Source: Streptomyces daqingensis (GTDB taxonomy: Bacteria > Actinomycetota > Actinomycetes > Streptomycetales > Streptomycetaceae). Taken from it: 64,000 bases of DNA. A program made the position numbers and the translations under genes. Numbering within the stretch: the first letter of the stretch is position 1; every line of letters starts with the position of its first letter. This document shows positions 48,025-56,352 of this stretch, one piece after another. The notes beneath the pieces were generated by a model. It ran no database searches. It saw only the letters and a list, made by a program, of their open reading frames with translations, and was not told the DNA's origin. The DNA is taken from the NCBI RefSeq assembly GCF_014645895.1, contig NZ_BMMP01000002.1, positions 1 through 64,000 on the forward strand, given 5' to 3'.

Positions 48025-48881
48025 ACGCTGTCGGCGCTTCCCGCTACGCCCCCGAATGGCTCTCGCTGCGTGAAGGCGCCGACGCACAGGCCCGCTCCTG
48101 CGAACTGCTGGAGCCGCTGCGCGAATTCCTGTCCGCCGCCCGGGCAAACGGCGGCACCGGGACGGTCACCGTCCGCGACCTCGGCTGCGGTACGGGCTCG
48201 ATGGGGCGCTGGCTCGCGTCCCGGCTGGACGGACCGCAGCGCTGGATCATGCACGACCGCGATCCCGACCTGCTCGCCGGTATCGCCTCCCGTATGCCGG
48301 AGCAGTCCGCCGACGGCAGCCCCGTCGAGGTCGTGCCGGAGGAGCTGGACGTCACCGAAGTGACCGGCGACTACCTGGCGGGCACCTCCGTGGTGGCCGC
48401 CTCAGCGCTGCTGGACCTGCTGACCGCCGAGGAGGTGGACCGCATCGCCGCCGCGTGCACGTCGGCGGGCAGCGCGGTCCTCTTCGCCCTCTCCGTGGAG
48501 GGCAGGGTCGAACTCGACCCCGCCGACCCCCTCGACGGCGAGATGGCCGACGCCTTCAACGAACATCAGCGCCGCGCAGTCGACGGGCGCCGCCTGCTCG
48601 GACCCGACGCCGTCGAAGCGGCCACGTCCGCGTTCGAACTGCACGGCGCGACCGTGCGCACCCGGCTCAGCCCGTGGCGACTCGGGCCGCAGGAGAGAGA
48701 GCTGACCGCCGAGTGGCTGCGCGGCTGGGTCGGCGCGGCCCTCGCGCAGCGGCCCGCTCTGCGGGCGGCGGGAGAGGACTACCTGCGCCGCAGACTCCGC
48801 ACCTGCGAGGAGGGCGGGCTGCGCGCCGTGGTGCACCACCGCGATCTCCTCGCGCTCCCCGGACCGGGCGGACGCGCATGA
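48021..48881 (+). CDS. class I SAM-dependent methyltransferase
   Basis: A 286-residue methyltransferase with the SAM motif VRDLGCGTGSMGRWLASRL near residues 50-68, an acidic strand end (MHDRDPDLL) that should hold the ribose, and VVAASALLDLLTAEEVD following. TTG start at 48021 with GGAG upstream, overlapping the glycosyltransferase stop. Its own TGA overlaps the ATG of the next gene (ATGA). The tight coupling makes it a dedicated tailoring enzyme of this cluster; acceptor unknown. Confidence 0.88.
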   Translation: MNAVGASRYAPEWLSLREGADAQARSCELLEPLREFLSAARANGGTGTVTVRDLGCGTGSMGRWLASRLDGPQRWIMHDRDPDLLAGIASRMPEQSADGSPVEVVPEELDVTEVTGDYLAGTSVVAASALLDLLTAEEVDRIAAACTSAGSAVLFALSVEGRVELDPADPLDGEMADAFNEHQRRAVDGRRLLGPDAVEAATSAFELHGATVRTRLSPWRLGPQERELTAEWLRGWVGAALAQRPALRAAGEDYLRRRLRTCEEGGLRAVVHHRDLLALPGPGGRA

Positions 48882-50056
48882 CGCGCAGACTGTGGCGCGG
48901 ACTGCGCGTACCGATCGCCGTCGGCATCCTCGTCGCGGTCCTCTACCGGCTGGGCACCTCCGAACTCCTCGACGCACTGGGGCGGATAGACGCCCGCGCC
49001 GTCCTCCTCACCTTCCTCTTCAGCGTCCCCGCCACCGTCTTCAGCGCGGGCCGGTGGGTGGTGGTCTCCCAACGGCTGGGCGTGCGGATGCGGTTGCGCA
49101 CCGCGGTCGCCGACTACTACCAGGCACTCTTCCTCAACGCGACGCTTCCCTCGGGCGTGCTGGGCGACGTCCACCGGGCAGTGCGGCACGGCAAGGACAA
49201 CGGCGACGTCGGACGGGGCGTGCGCGCGGTGCTGCTGGAACGCACCGCCGGCCAGGTCGTCGTGGTCGCCGCCTCCCTCGCCGTGCTGGGCGCTGGCACC
49301 TCGTACCTGCCGGTGCTCGGCGCGTACCGGATGCAGCTGGCCGTGTTCGCCGTGCTGGTGGCCGCTATCGGGGCCGTCGCCGCGGTGTGCGTGGTGCGGG
49401 CCCGCCGGTCCCCCGCGGAGCGTGCCGGGTGGCAGTGTTCGCTCGCCGCGTTCTTCGCGGACGCGCGTACGGCGCTGCTCGCCCGCGACAGCTGGCCCGG
49501 CGTGCTGGGGCTGTCGGTGCTCGCCCTGGCGGGCCACCTGAGCCTGTTCCTCGCCGCCGCCCGCGTGGCCGGGGCGACGGCTCCGCTGGCGGTGCTGGTA
49601 CCGCCTCTGCTGCTCGCGCTGCTGGTGATGGCCCTGCCCGTCAACATCGGCGGGTGGGGGCCCCGCGAGGGCGTGTGCGCGCTGGCGTTCGGCGTCGCGG
49701 GGCTGGGAGCCGCCCAGGGCCTCGCGGCCGCGGTCGTCTACGGGGCCCTGGCGCTGCTCTCCAGCCTGCCCGGCGCCGGCGTGCTGGCGCTCCGCATGGT
49801 GGCGGCGCGCCGGTCACGCCGCGAGGAGGTCCAGCTCGAAGAGCACGTCTTCGCCGAGTGGGAAGACGCGGGTGGGCGGCCGCAGGGCCTCCCCCATCCT
49901 GACGGGGCCCGGGAACCGCAGGCCGGGCACGCCGTCGCCGATCACGACGGGCGCGACCGTCACGTAGAGCCGGTGCAGCACGTCCGCGCGCAGGAATCCG
50001 GACACGGTCGCGCCCCCGCCCTCCACCATCACCCGGCGCAGACCGCGCTGCGCTAG
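48878..50056 (+). CDS. LPG-synthase-type transmembrane (UPF0104, flippase-like) protein
   Basis: A 392-residue membrane protein of the lysylphosphatidylglycerol-synthase TM family, with about eight hydrophobic helices and typical segments FSAGRWVVVSQRLGVRM, LFLNATLPSGVLGDV, LPVNIGGWGPREGVCALAFG. There is no soluble aminoacyl-transferase domain, so it is more like a lipid transporter or flippase. The hydrophobic part ends near residue 312. The final 75 or so residues are His/Gln/Arg-rich and lie antisense to the RibD-type gene, so they look like read-through beyond a lost stop. It closes the five-gene operon and may export the lipid-linked product. Confidence 0.82.
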   Translation: MTRRLWRGLRVPIAVGILVAVLYRLGTSELLDALGRIDARAVLLTFLFSVPATVFSAGRWVVVSQRLGVRMRLRTAVADYYQALFLNATLPSGVLGDVHRAVRHGKDNGDVGRGVRAVLLERTAGQVVVVAASLAVLGAGTSYLPVLGAYRMQLAVFAVLVAAIGAVAAVCVVRARRSPAERAGWQCSLAAFFADARTALLARDSWPGVLGLSVLALAGHLSLFLAAARVAGATAPLAVLVPPLLLALLVMALPVNIGGWGPREGVCALAFGVAGLGAAQGLAAAVVYGALALLSSLPGAGVLALRMVAARRSRREEVQLEEHVFAEWEDAGGRPQGLPHPDGAREPQAGHAVADHDGRDRHVEPVQHVRAQESGHGRAPALHHHPAQTALR

Positions 50057-50776
50057 CGCGTCCAGCAGCAGCCGGGGCTCGAAACCGCCCTCGCCGCGCG
50101 GCAGCCGGAGCACCTCGAAGCCGGGGGCCCCGCCGGTCGAGGGGGTAGCGGACGAGGAGGTGCCGGAAGCGGGGGCCGCCTCCGGACCCGCGGGTGCGTC
50201 CGTGCCGATCACGTGCAGGGTGGGTGCCTGCCCGTCGGTGAAGACCTGCGCCTCGCGGCTCGCCTCCCAGGCGCGGCCGCGCGGATCGAGCACCACCCGC
50301 ACCGGGTTGCCGCCCGGGCAGGCGCGCACCGTCAGGCGCGGATCGTCGGCGATCGTGGTGCCCGCTCCGACGAGGACGGCGTCGGACAGGGCGCGCAGCC
50401 TGTGCAGGTGGAGGCGGTCCTCCTCGCCCGTGACGTAGTTGGAGTGGCCGGTGCGCGTGGCGATGAACCCGTCGATGCTCTGGCCGAGCTGAGCGAAGGC
50501 GCACTCGGCCCCCGCCAGGCACAGCGGCGTGTACAGCGAGGCGAGGACCCCGGCCTCCGGCGACGCGGGGACACGCCACCGCCATCCGCCGTCCGCCCCC
50601 TGCTCCAGGCCGGCCGCGGCTGCTTCCTCGCGGGTGCGCACGCGCAGCAGCCGCTCCCACGCCTCCTGGTCTCCCAGGGCTTCGGGTCCGTCGGCCGCCG
50701 CTGCCCCGGCTGCGGCCCCGGTCCCGGCGGCCGCGCCGGTCACGTCCGCGTGGCCGCGCTCTCCAGGGGCGGTCAC
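49814..50776 (-). CDS. RibD C-terminal-type pyrimidine reductase (ArfC-like)
   Basis: A 320-residue protein whose residues about 90-320 are a RibD_C/dihydrofolate-reductase fold: FAQLGQSIDGFIATRTGHSN, LHRLRALSDAVLVGAGTTIA, DDPRLTVR and VMVEGGGATVSGFL. No deaminase domain is present. Family members reduce the ribose side chain of 2,5-diamino-6-ribosylamino-pyrimidinone phosphate using NADPH. It starts at GTG 50774-50776, overlapping the TGA of the creatininase-type gene (GTGA), so the two are coupled. Its 3' end overlaps the convergent membrane-protein frame by 243 bases. A low-complexity Ala/Gly stretch fills residues 10-30. Confidence 0.88.
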   Translation of the reverse strand: MTAPGERGHADVTGAAAGTGAAAGAAAADGPEALGDQEAWERLLRVRTREEAAAAGLEQGADGGWRWRVPASPEAGVLASLYTPLCLAGAECAFAQLGQSIDGFIATRTGHSNYVTGEEDRLHLHRLRALSDAVLVGAGTTIADDPRLTVRACPGGNPVRVVLDPRGRAWEASREAQVFTDGQAPTLHVIGTDAPAGPEAAPASGTSSSATPSTGGAPGFEVLRLPRGEGGFEPRLLLDALAQRGLRRVMVEGGGATVSGFLRADVLHRLYVTVAPVVIGDGVPGLRFPGPVRMGEALRPPTRVFPLGEDVLFELDLLAA

Positions 50777-51498
50777 AGTGCCTCCAGCACGCGCAGGTGG
50801 TCCTCGAACGCGCCGCAGAGGGCCGTGAGTACGTCGTCCCCCTTGCGGGCGGAGGCGAGGGAGGGGCGCCCGACGACGCCGGACGAGGTGTAGGGGCCGA
50901 GGCCGAGGGAGTGCAGATGCCGGCGGTCGTCGCACAGCCAGTCCGCCGACTCGTATCCCTCGCGAACGGCTTCCGGCCGCGTGTGCAGCAGGATCGACGT
51001 CTCCAGTTCGCCCGCGTGCATGTCGCTCCGGGCGGGAGTCTCCACCCCGGCCTTCGCGGTGGCCTCCTCCCAGTCCGCGCCCGTCGGGAAGAGCACCATG
51101 CGGTGCCCCTCCTCCGTGGCCTCCTGGACGATGTTGCGCAGCACGTAGTTGCCGCCGTGCCCGTTGACGATCGCGAGCCCCGTCACCCCGGAGCGCCGCA
51201 GGGACGCCGCGATGTCGCGGATCACCGCGACGAGGGTGCCCGCGGTGATGCTCACCGTGCCCGGCCACTTCGCGTGCTCCTGCGAGCAGGAGAACGTCAG
51301 CGGCGGGAGCGGCTGCACCGGGTAGGCGGCGGCGAGCCGGTCGACGACGGCGCACGCCACGAGCGTGTCCGTCGCCAACGGCATGTAGCGGCCGTGCTGT
51401 TCGTAGCTGCCCACGGGCAGGACCGCCACGGTCGCCCGGCGCTCCCCTACGTCCTCGGTCGTCTCCTTCGGCAGCGCGTGGGAGGCGATGCTGTCCAT
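50773..51498 (-). CDS. creatininase-family hydrolase (ArfB-like formamide hydrolase candidate)
   Basis: A 241-residue metal-dependent amidohydrolase. Metal-site motifs: GSYEQHG (E33, H35), the LATDT Asp (D44), NGHGGN (H114), and HAGELETS (H161, E164). The fold includes creatininase, MftE and the archaeal ArfB that removes the formyl group of FAPy. Its gene is directly coupled to the RibD-type reductase and close to a RibA homologue likely to make FAPy, so ArfB-type activity fits better than creatinine hydrolysis. The ATG at 51496-51498 begins the two-gene unit, with an ArfB-then-ArfC order. Confidence 0.87.
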   Translation of the reverse strand: MDSIASHALPKETTEDVGERRATVAVLPVGSYEQHGRYMPLATDTLVACAVVDRLAAAYPVQPLPPLTFSCSQEHAKWPGTVSITAGTLVAVIRDIAASLRRSGVTGLAIVNGHGGNYVLRNIVQEATEEGHRMVLFPTGADWEEATAKAGVETPARSDMHAGELETSILLHTRPEAVREGYESADWLCDDRRHLHSLGLGPYTSSGVVGRPSLASARKGDDVLTALCGAFEDHLRVLEAL

Positions 51499-51682
51499 GG
51501 GTGTCGTGCTCCTTCGGGGCGGTGCGTCGAGCGTCGTGGGGGTGCCGCGGCGGCGGTCCCGGCGGCGGCACGATCACGCTTGCACAGAAACCCCACACCC
51601 ACCAGTCCCACCGGAGAAGGGGGAGAAGGCCCACGTCCTGCCCGCTCCCCCTTCGTTCCGCCGCGCCGGGTGCTCTGCCGCG

Positions 51683-52960
51683 TCACCGCCCGTCCGGGAC
51701 GCCCGGAGCGTCCAGGACGTCCGCGCTGACGGGCCCCCTCCGGGTCATCAACCGGACGTGGCCCGGGTTGAGTTCGTCGACGGAGGTGACGCCGAGCAGC
51801 TTCATCGTCCGCTCCACCTCGGCGCCGAGGATCTCGATCGCGCGGGCCACGCCTGCCTGACCGCCGGCCATCAGCCCGTAGAGGTAGGCGCGGCCGACGA
51901 GCGCGAAGTCCGCGCCGAGGGCGTGCGCCGCCACGATGTCGCCGCCGTTCATGATCCCGGTGTCCAGCATGACCGTCCCGCGGTCGCCGACCGCCTCGGC
52001 TATGCGCGGCAGCAGGTGCAGCGGCACGGGGGCGCGGTCCAGCTGGCGGCCCCCGTGGTTGGAGACGACGACGCCGTCGGCGCCGTGCGCCATGACCTTC
52101 TCGGCGTCGGCGACGGTCTGGATGCCCTTGACGAGGATCGGGCCGTCCCACGTCTCACGGATCCAGTCGAGGTCGTCGAAGGTGACGGTCGGGTCGTAGA
52201 GCTTGCTCACCAGTTCCGTGAGGGCTCCTTCGCCGCTCTTGTCGAAGGCGAAGGAGTACGGCTCGGTGGTGAGGAAGTTCAGCCACCACTCCCAGCGGTA
52301 GGAGGCGTCCAGGAACGTCCGGAGCGTGAGCTGCGGCGGGATCGTCATGCCGTTGCGCAGGTCGCGCAGCCTGTTGCCGTTGACGGGTACGTCGACGGTG
52401 ACGAGCAGCGCCTCGTAGCCCGCCGCCTTGGCGTTGGCGACGAGTTCGCGGGAGAGGTCGCGGTCCTTCCACAGGTAGAGCTGGAACCACTTGCGGGCCG
52501 AGGGTGCGGCCGCGGCGACGTCCTCGATGGAGGTCGTGCCCACGGTGGACAGCGCGTAGGGGATCCCCGCCTGCTCGGCGGCCGCGGCCACGGCACGTTC
52601 GCCCGCGGAGTGCATCATGCGCGTGAAGCCGGTGGGCGCCAGGCCGAAGGGCAGCGCGGACGTCCCGCCGAGCACGGTCGCCGAGGTGTCGGCATGTGCG
52701 ACGTCCCGCAGCACGCCGGGCCGGAACTCCAGGTCCTCGAAGGCCTCCCGGGCACGTCGTACGCCGACCTCGCCGTCGGCCGCGCCGTCGGTGTAGTCGA
52801 ACGGGCCCGCGGGGGTGCGGCGCTTCGCGATCCGCCTCAGGTCCCAGATGGTGTGGGCGCTCGCCAGCCTCCGTGCCGTGGCGTTCCTCTGCCTCGGCTT
52901 CATCTTCAGCAGCGGTGCGATGTCCCGGGGGCGCGGGAACCGGCGTTCGAGTGTCGTCAT
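51683..52960 (-). CDS. FMN-dependent alpha-hydroxy-acid oxidase/dehydrogenase
   Basis: A 425-residue TIM-barrel flavoenzyme oxidising 2-hydroxy acids such as lactate, glycolate or mandelate to 2-oxo acids. It has FDYTDGAADGEVGVRRAREAF, FGLAPTGFTRMMH, ALSTVGTTSIEDVA, FQLYLWKDR, LVTVDVPVNGNR, ILVKGIQTVADAE, the catalytic SNHGGRQLD and MLDTGIMNGGDIVAAHALGA. ATG start at 52958-52960. It lies 95 bases after the mannitol-type dehydrogenase gene on the same strand, probably in the same operon with the sugar transporter. Confidence 0.93.
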   Translation of the reverse strand: MTTLERRFPRPRDIAPLLKMKPRQRNATARRLASAHTIWDLRRIAKRRTPAGPFDYTDGAADGEVGVRRAREAFEDLEFRPGVLRDVAHADTSATVLGGTSALPFGLAPTGFTRMMHSAGERAVAAAAEQAGIPYALSTVGTTSIEDVAAAAPSARKWFQLYLWKDRDLSRELVANAKAAGYEALLVTVDVPVNGNRLRDLRNGMTIPPQLTLRTFLDASYRWEWWLNFLTTEPYSFAFDKSGEGALTELVSKLYDPTVTFDDLDWIRETWDGPILVKGIQTVADAEKVMAHGADGVVVSNHGGRQLDRAPVPLHLLPRIAEAVGDRGTVMLDTGIMNGGDIVAAHALGADFALVGRAYLYGLMAGGQAGVARAIEILGAEVERTMKLLGVTSVDELNPGHVRLMTRRGPVSADVLDAPGVPDGR

Positions 52961-53055
52961 GGGAATGCTCTCCGTCGATGCGTGTGGTCTCGTACTGCTC
53001 GCGGACGGCGCCCGCCGGGGTCCGGCGGCGGTCTCCGCGCCCGCCGCGACCCGGT

Positions 53056-54555
53056 CTACGGCCCCCCGGAGGGGACGTCCGGTCCTCCGCTGCGGTGGCC
53101 GCCGGCGGAGGATCCGGTCGCCGCCTCCACCGCCGCTGCCACTCCCCCGCGCTCCAGCTCCGCCAGCAGTTCGCCGACGGCCGCGACGAACTCGTCCTGC
53201 CCGCCCAGCTCCTGACCGAGCAGCGCCTCCTCCCGCAGGCACAGCCGGGCGAGTTCGTGCCCTCGCCGCTCCGGGGTTCCTCCCCTGGCCGCCCGCTCCC
53301 CCTTGGCCCGCAGGCGCTCCGCGTTCGGGTCGGCGAGGGCGCGGCCCCCGGGCAACGCGGCGGGGTGGGCGAGGCACTTGAGCCAGGCGGCGACCGTCAG
53401 TGCGAGCACGGCGGGCAGCGTCCCGTGCCGCCTGTGCCACAGCACCGCCCCGGGGACGCGCTGGGCGAGCTTGAGCGATCCGTCGGCACCGACCTGCGCG
53501 GTGCCGTGGGCCAGCCTGCGGTTCGCGAAGCGCTCGCGGAGCTCCCTGCGGTAGGCGGCGACGTCGAAGCCGCCGGGGAGGACGAGCGTCGGCTCGTACT
53601 CGTCGCCCAGCCGTTCGGCGGCCCGCGCGACGACGGGGTCGGCGGCGGCGTCGGCGATCAGCTCGCGGCCCGTGAGCATGCCGAGGTAGGCGAGGAGCGA
53701 GTGGACGCCGTTCAGCAGCCGCACCTTGGCCGTCTCGTAGTCGTGCACGCGGTCCGTCAGCACGGCGCCGGCCTTCTCCCACGCGGGGCGGCCGGCGGCG
53801 AAGTCGTCGCGCATCACCCACATGGTGAACGGCTCGGCGGGGACGGGCACTTCGTCGTCGAAGCCGGCCTCGGCGGCCATCCGGCGGTGCTCGTCGGTCG
53901 TTGCGGGGACGATCCGGTCGACCATGGTGTCCGGGCAGGTGACGGACTCGTCGAGGAAGGCCAGCAGCTCCGCGCCGTCCCGGGCGGGCATGGCCCCGGC
54001 GAAGTCCCGCAGCAGCCCGGCGAGGGTCGTGCCGTTGGCCGTGAGGTTGTCGCAGCTGAGCAGCGTGACGGGCTCGGCGGAGGCGCGGCAGCGGCGCAGC
54101 AGCCCCGCTGCCAGACGGCCGACCGTGCTGCGCGGCGGGGAGCCCGCCACATCGTCGCGGACGGCTGGGGCGTCCAGGTCGAGGCCGCCGGTGCGGGCGC
54201 TGATGCCGTACCCCTTCTCGGTCACCGTGAGGGAGACGATCCGGGTCGCCGGGTCGGCGATCTCGGCGGTGGTGCGGCCGGGTTCGTCCGCGGCGACGAA
54301 CGCGTCGGTGATGCTCGCTACCTCACGGACGTCCGTCTGCCCGGGGCCGAGCGTCAGGACGTGGTAGCGCATCCCCTGCCGCCGCAGCGCCTCCACGACG
54401 CCGCGGGTGCTCCCGGCGGCCCCCGTGATCGTCCAGGGGCCGCCGGAGCGGGCCGCGTCCTCGGTGTAGAGGGCCTGGTGGGCGCGGTGGAAGTTGCCGA
54501 GCCCCAGGTGCAGGATGCGGCGCGCTCCGGGCCCGCCGGCGTGTGCGTCGGTCAA
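53056..54555 (-). CDS. mannitol/fructuronate-type long-chain dehydrogenase
   Basis: A 499-residue polyol-specific dehydrogenase of the MtlK/UxuB family. The Rossmann part starts with ILHLGLGNFHRAHQALYTED. Further signatures are LTVTEKGYGI, LLSCDNLTANG, DRIVPATTDEHRR, MWVMRDDFAAGRPAW and the catalytic Lys segment AKVRLLNGVHSLLAYLG. It starts at TTG 54553-54555, with GGAG upstream and the transporter's TGA overlapping the start, so translation is coupled. It likely oxidises a hexitol or reduces fructuronate/tagaturonate. Substrate is set by the co-transcribed transporter and is unknown. Confidence 0.92.
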   Translation of the reverse strand: MTDAHAGGPGARRILHLGLGNFHRAHQALYTEDAARSGGPWTITGAAGSTRGVVEALRRQGMRYHVLTLGPGQTDVREVASITDAFVAADEPGRTTAEIADPATRIVSLTVTEKGYGISARTGGLDLDAPAVRDDVAGSPPRSTVGRLAAGLLRRCRASAEPVTLLSCDNLTANGTTLAGLLRDFAGAMPARDGAELLAFLDESVTCPDTMVDRIVPATTDEHRRMAAEAGFDDEVPVPAEPFTMWVMRDDFAAGRPAWEKAGAVLTDRVHDYETAKVRLLNGVHSLLAYLGMLTGRELIADAAADPVVARAAERLGDEYEPTLVLPGGFDVAAYRRELRERFANRRLAHGTAQVGADGSLKLAQRVPGAVLWHRRHGTLPAVLALTVAAWLKCLAHPAALPGGRALADPNAERLRAKGERAARGGTPERRGHELARLCLREEALLGQELGGQDEFVAAVGELLAELERGGVAAAVEAATGSSAGGHRSGGPDVPSGGP

Positions 54556-56042
54556 GTCCGCTCCTTCGTCGGGGACTTCGGCGACTGCTCGGCGATGCCG
54601 CTCTCCGCCCCTCGTGCTCCGTCCTCTTGCACGTCCGGTGCCACGTCGTGTTGCGCGTTTTCCCCGTTCTGTTCTGCGTCCTGTTCCACGTACCCGTACA
54701 CCTCGGGCAGCACGTACGTCGCCGCGAGGTAGCCGGTCAGGGAGAGCACCGAGACGATGACGGTCGCCAGCGGGACGCCCAGGCTCTCGAACATGATCGG
54801 GAAAAAGAAGATCGTCACGAACGCGGCGAGCTTCACGAAGATGTACCCGAAGCCCGACGCGGTCGCCTTGTAGCGGCTCGGCGCCACCATCGAGGCGATG
54901 GTCATCCCGTTGGACGCGGCCCAGTAGTGGCCCCACATCAGGGCGCCCGCCGCAACGGGCACGAGCCACTTCCAGTCCAGGTGGAGGAAGAGCGCCGCCA
55001 GCAGCAGCGACAGGAAGGCCGTCCCGAATCCCCAGCGGGCGACGCCGCGGTGGCCCAGCCGGGGCGTCACCATGGGGGCGACGAAGCCGCTGACCGTGGC
55101 GACGACGTAGATCGCGCCGGTGATGAAGTTGGTCGCGCCGATGCCCGAGACGCCCGTGAGGACCAGGATCACCGGCAGGTAGAAGGCGAAGGCGGCGAAC
55201 TCCGCGCCCTGCATGGCGTTGGAGATCCACGCGAAGACGCTGCTGCGCCGGCGTACGGGGTCCTTCCAGATCCCGGCGAGGAAGTCGCGGGTACGGGGCC
55301 GCTCGATGCGGAAGTCCTCGTCGGGGAGCATCGCAAGGTCGTCCCCGAACATCTTCCGCGCGACGGCCTTGGCCTGCCGGAACTTGCCGCGCTGTATCAG
55401 CCACAGCGCCGTGTCGGGGACGTCGAGGCGCCCGATCAGCAGGGCGAGCGCGGGCAGTGCGCCCAGCCCGAGTCCGATGCGCCACAGCAGGCTGTGGTCC
55501 ATGCCGCTGAGGTAGAGCCCGGTGACGACGGCGATCGCCGCGATCTCGCCGAGGCCGAACATCCCCTGCCAGCGGTTGCCCATCACCTCGCGCTTGCCCT
55601 TGGGCATCGTCTCCATGATGTAGGCGTAGCCCGTGGAGATGTCGCTGCCCAGCGGGAGCCCCAGCAGGAAGCGGACGAGCACCAGTTCCCACATGGACGT
55701 GACGAAGGACTGGGCAAGGGCGAGGACGACGAAGAGCGCCATCGTCGTGATGAAGACCTTGCGGCGGCCGAACCTGTCGGCGAACCAGCCTCCGCAGACG
55801 GCGCCGATCAGCGCGCCGAGCTGGACCGCCCCGGAGGCGAGTCCGAGCATGCTCGCGCTGGGGTTCAGGTCCGCCTTGACGAAGAGCAGGAGGAAGGAGA
55901 TGGCGTACAGGTCCCAGGCCTCGATGAGGATCGTGGAGATCATCAGCCAGCCGGTGCGGCGTCCGGCGTCGGTACCGTGTCTGGCGAGGACGTGTCTGGC
56001 CGCGGAGTCCGAGAGGTGTCGCACTTCCGCCTGAGTCGTCAC
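54552..56042 (-). CDS. MFS sugar/polyol or organic-acid transporter
   Basis: A 496-residue 12-helix major facilitator of the sugar-porter/metabolite-H+ symporter type: IEAWDLYAISFLLLFV in helix 1, CGGWFADRFGRRKVFITTM (motif A), VRFLLGLPLGSDISTGYAYI with METMPKGKR, and RLDVPDTALWLIQRGKF in the central loop. The C-terminal 45 residues are acidic and Gln-rich. GTG start with GAGGAGG. First gene of the catabolic unit with the mannitol-type dehydrogenase; the inverted-repeat operator at 56075-56103 lies 33-61 bases before it. Confidence 0.9.
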   Translation of the reverse strand: MTTQAEVRHLSDSAARHVLARHGTDAGRRTGWLMISTILIEAWDLYAISFLLLFVKADLNPSASMLGLASGAVQLGALIGAVCGGWFADRFGRRKVFITTMALFVVLALAQSFVTSMWELVLVRFLLGLPLGSDISTGYAYIMETMPKGKREVMGNRWQGMFGLGEIAAIAVVTGLYLSGMDHSLLWRIGLGLGALPALALLIGRLDVPDTALWLIQRGKFRQAKAVARKMFGDDLAMLPDEDFRIERPRTRDFLAGIWKDPVRRRSSVFAWISNAMQGAEFAAFAFYLPVILVLTGVSGIGATNFITGAIYVVATVSGFVAPMVTPRLGHRGVARWGFGTAFLSLLLAALFLHLDWKWLVPVAAGALMWGHYWAASNGMTIASMVAPSRYKATASGFGYIFVKLAAFVTIFFFPIMFESLGVPLATVIVSVLSLTGYLAATYVLPEVYGYVEQDAEQNGENAQHDVAPDVQEDGARGAESGIAEQSPKSPTKERT

Positions 56043-56352
56043 AGCGCCTCCTCACCGTCGCCAGGGCCATCAGTATTCCGTCTCACGGAATGCGATTCCG
56101 TGATCTAGAATCCCGCGCAACTTACGAAGCACTGCGTGGCCCTGTCAATGACCTGCCCTTATCTCCGATCCGTCCGCAGGAGCAGGGCCGGTTCCCCGTT
56201 CCGCCCGGCGGGCCGCCGATTGCCCGCCGCTCACCGGCGTCCCGCCCCTCCCCCGCGCCCGCACGCAAGGCGGGGACGTCCCGGGGACTGACGCGTGCAC
56301 GCCTGCAGGTGATCCGGCGTCAGCCGCTTGCCCGCGCGGGTACGCATCCCGC
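56043..56352. other. divergent promoter region with operator
   Basis: 310 bases between the transporter and amidase genes. They contain the AT-richer operator cluster at 56075-56103 next to the transporter and GC-rich sequence without visible sites next to the amidase. Confidence 0.6.
56075..56103. promoter_or_regulatory. inverted repeat operator with extra half-site
   Basis: attccgt-ctc-acggaat (56075-56091) is a perfect 7-bp-arm dyad, followed at 56095-56101 by a third attccgt half-site. Its position close to the transporter start suits a repressor of IclR or GntR type, none of which is encoded nearby. Confidence 0.75.
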
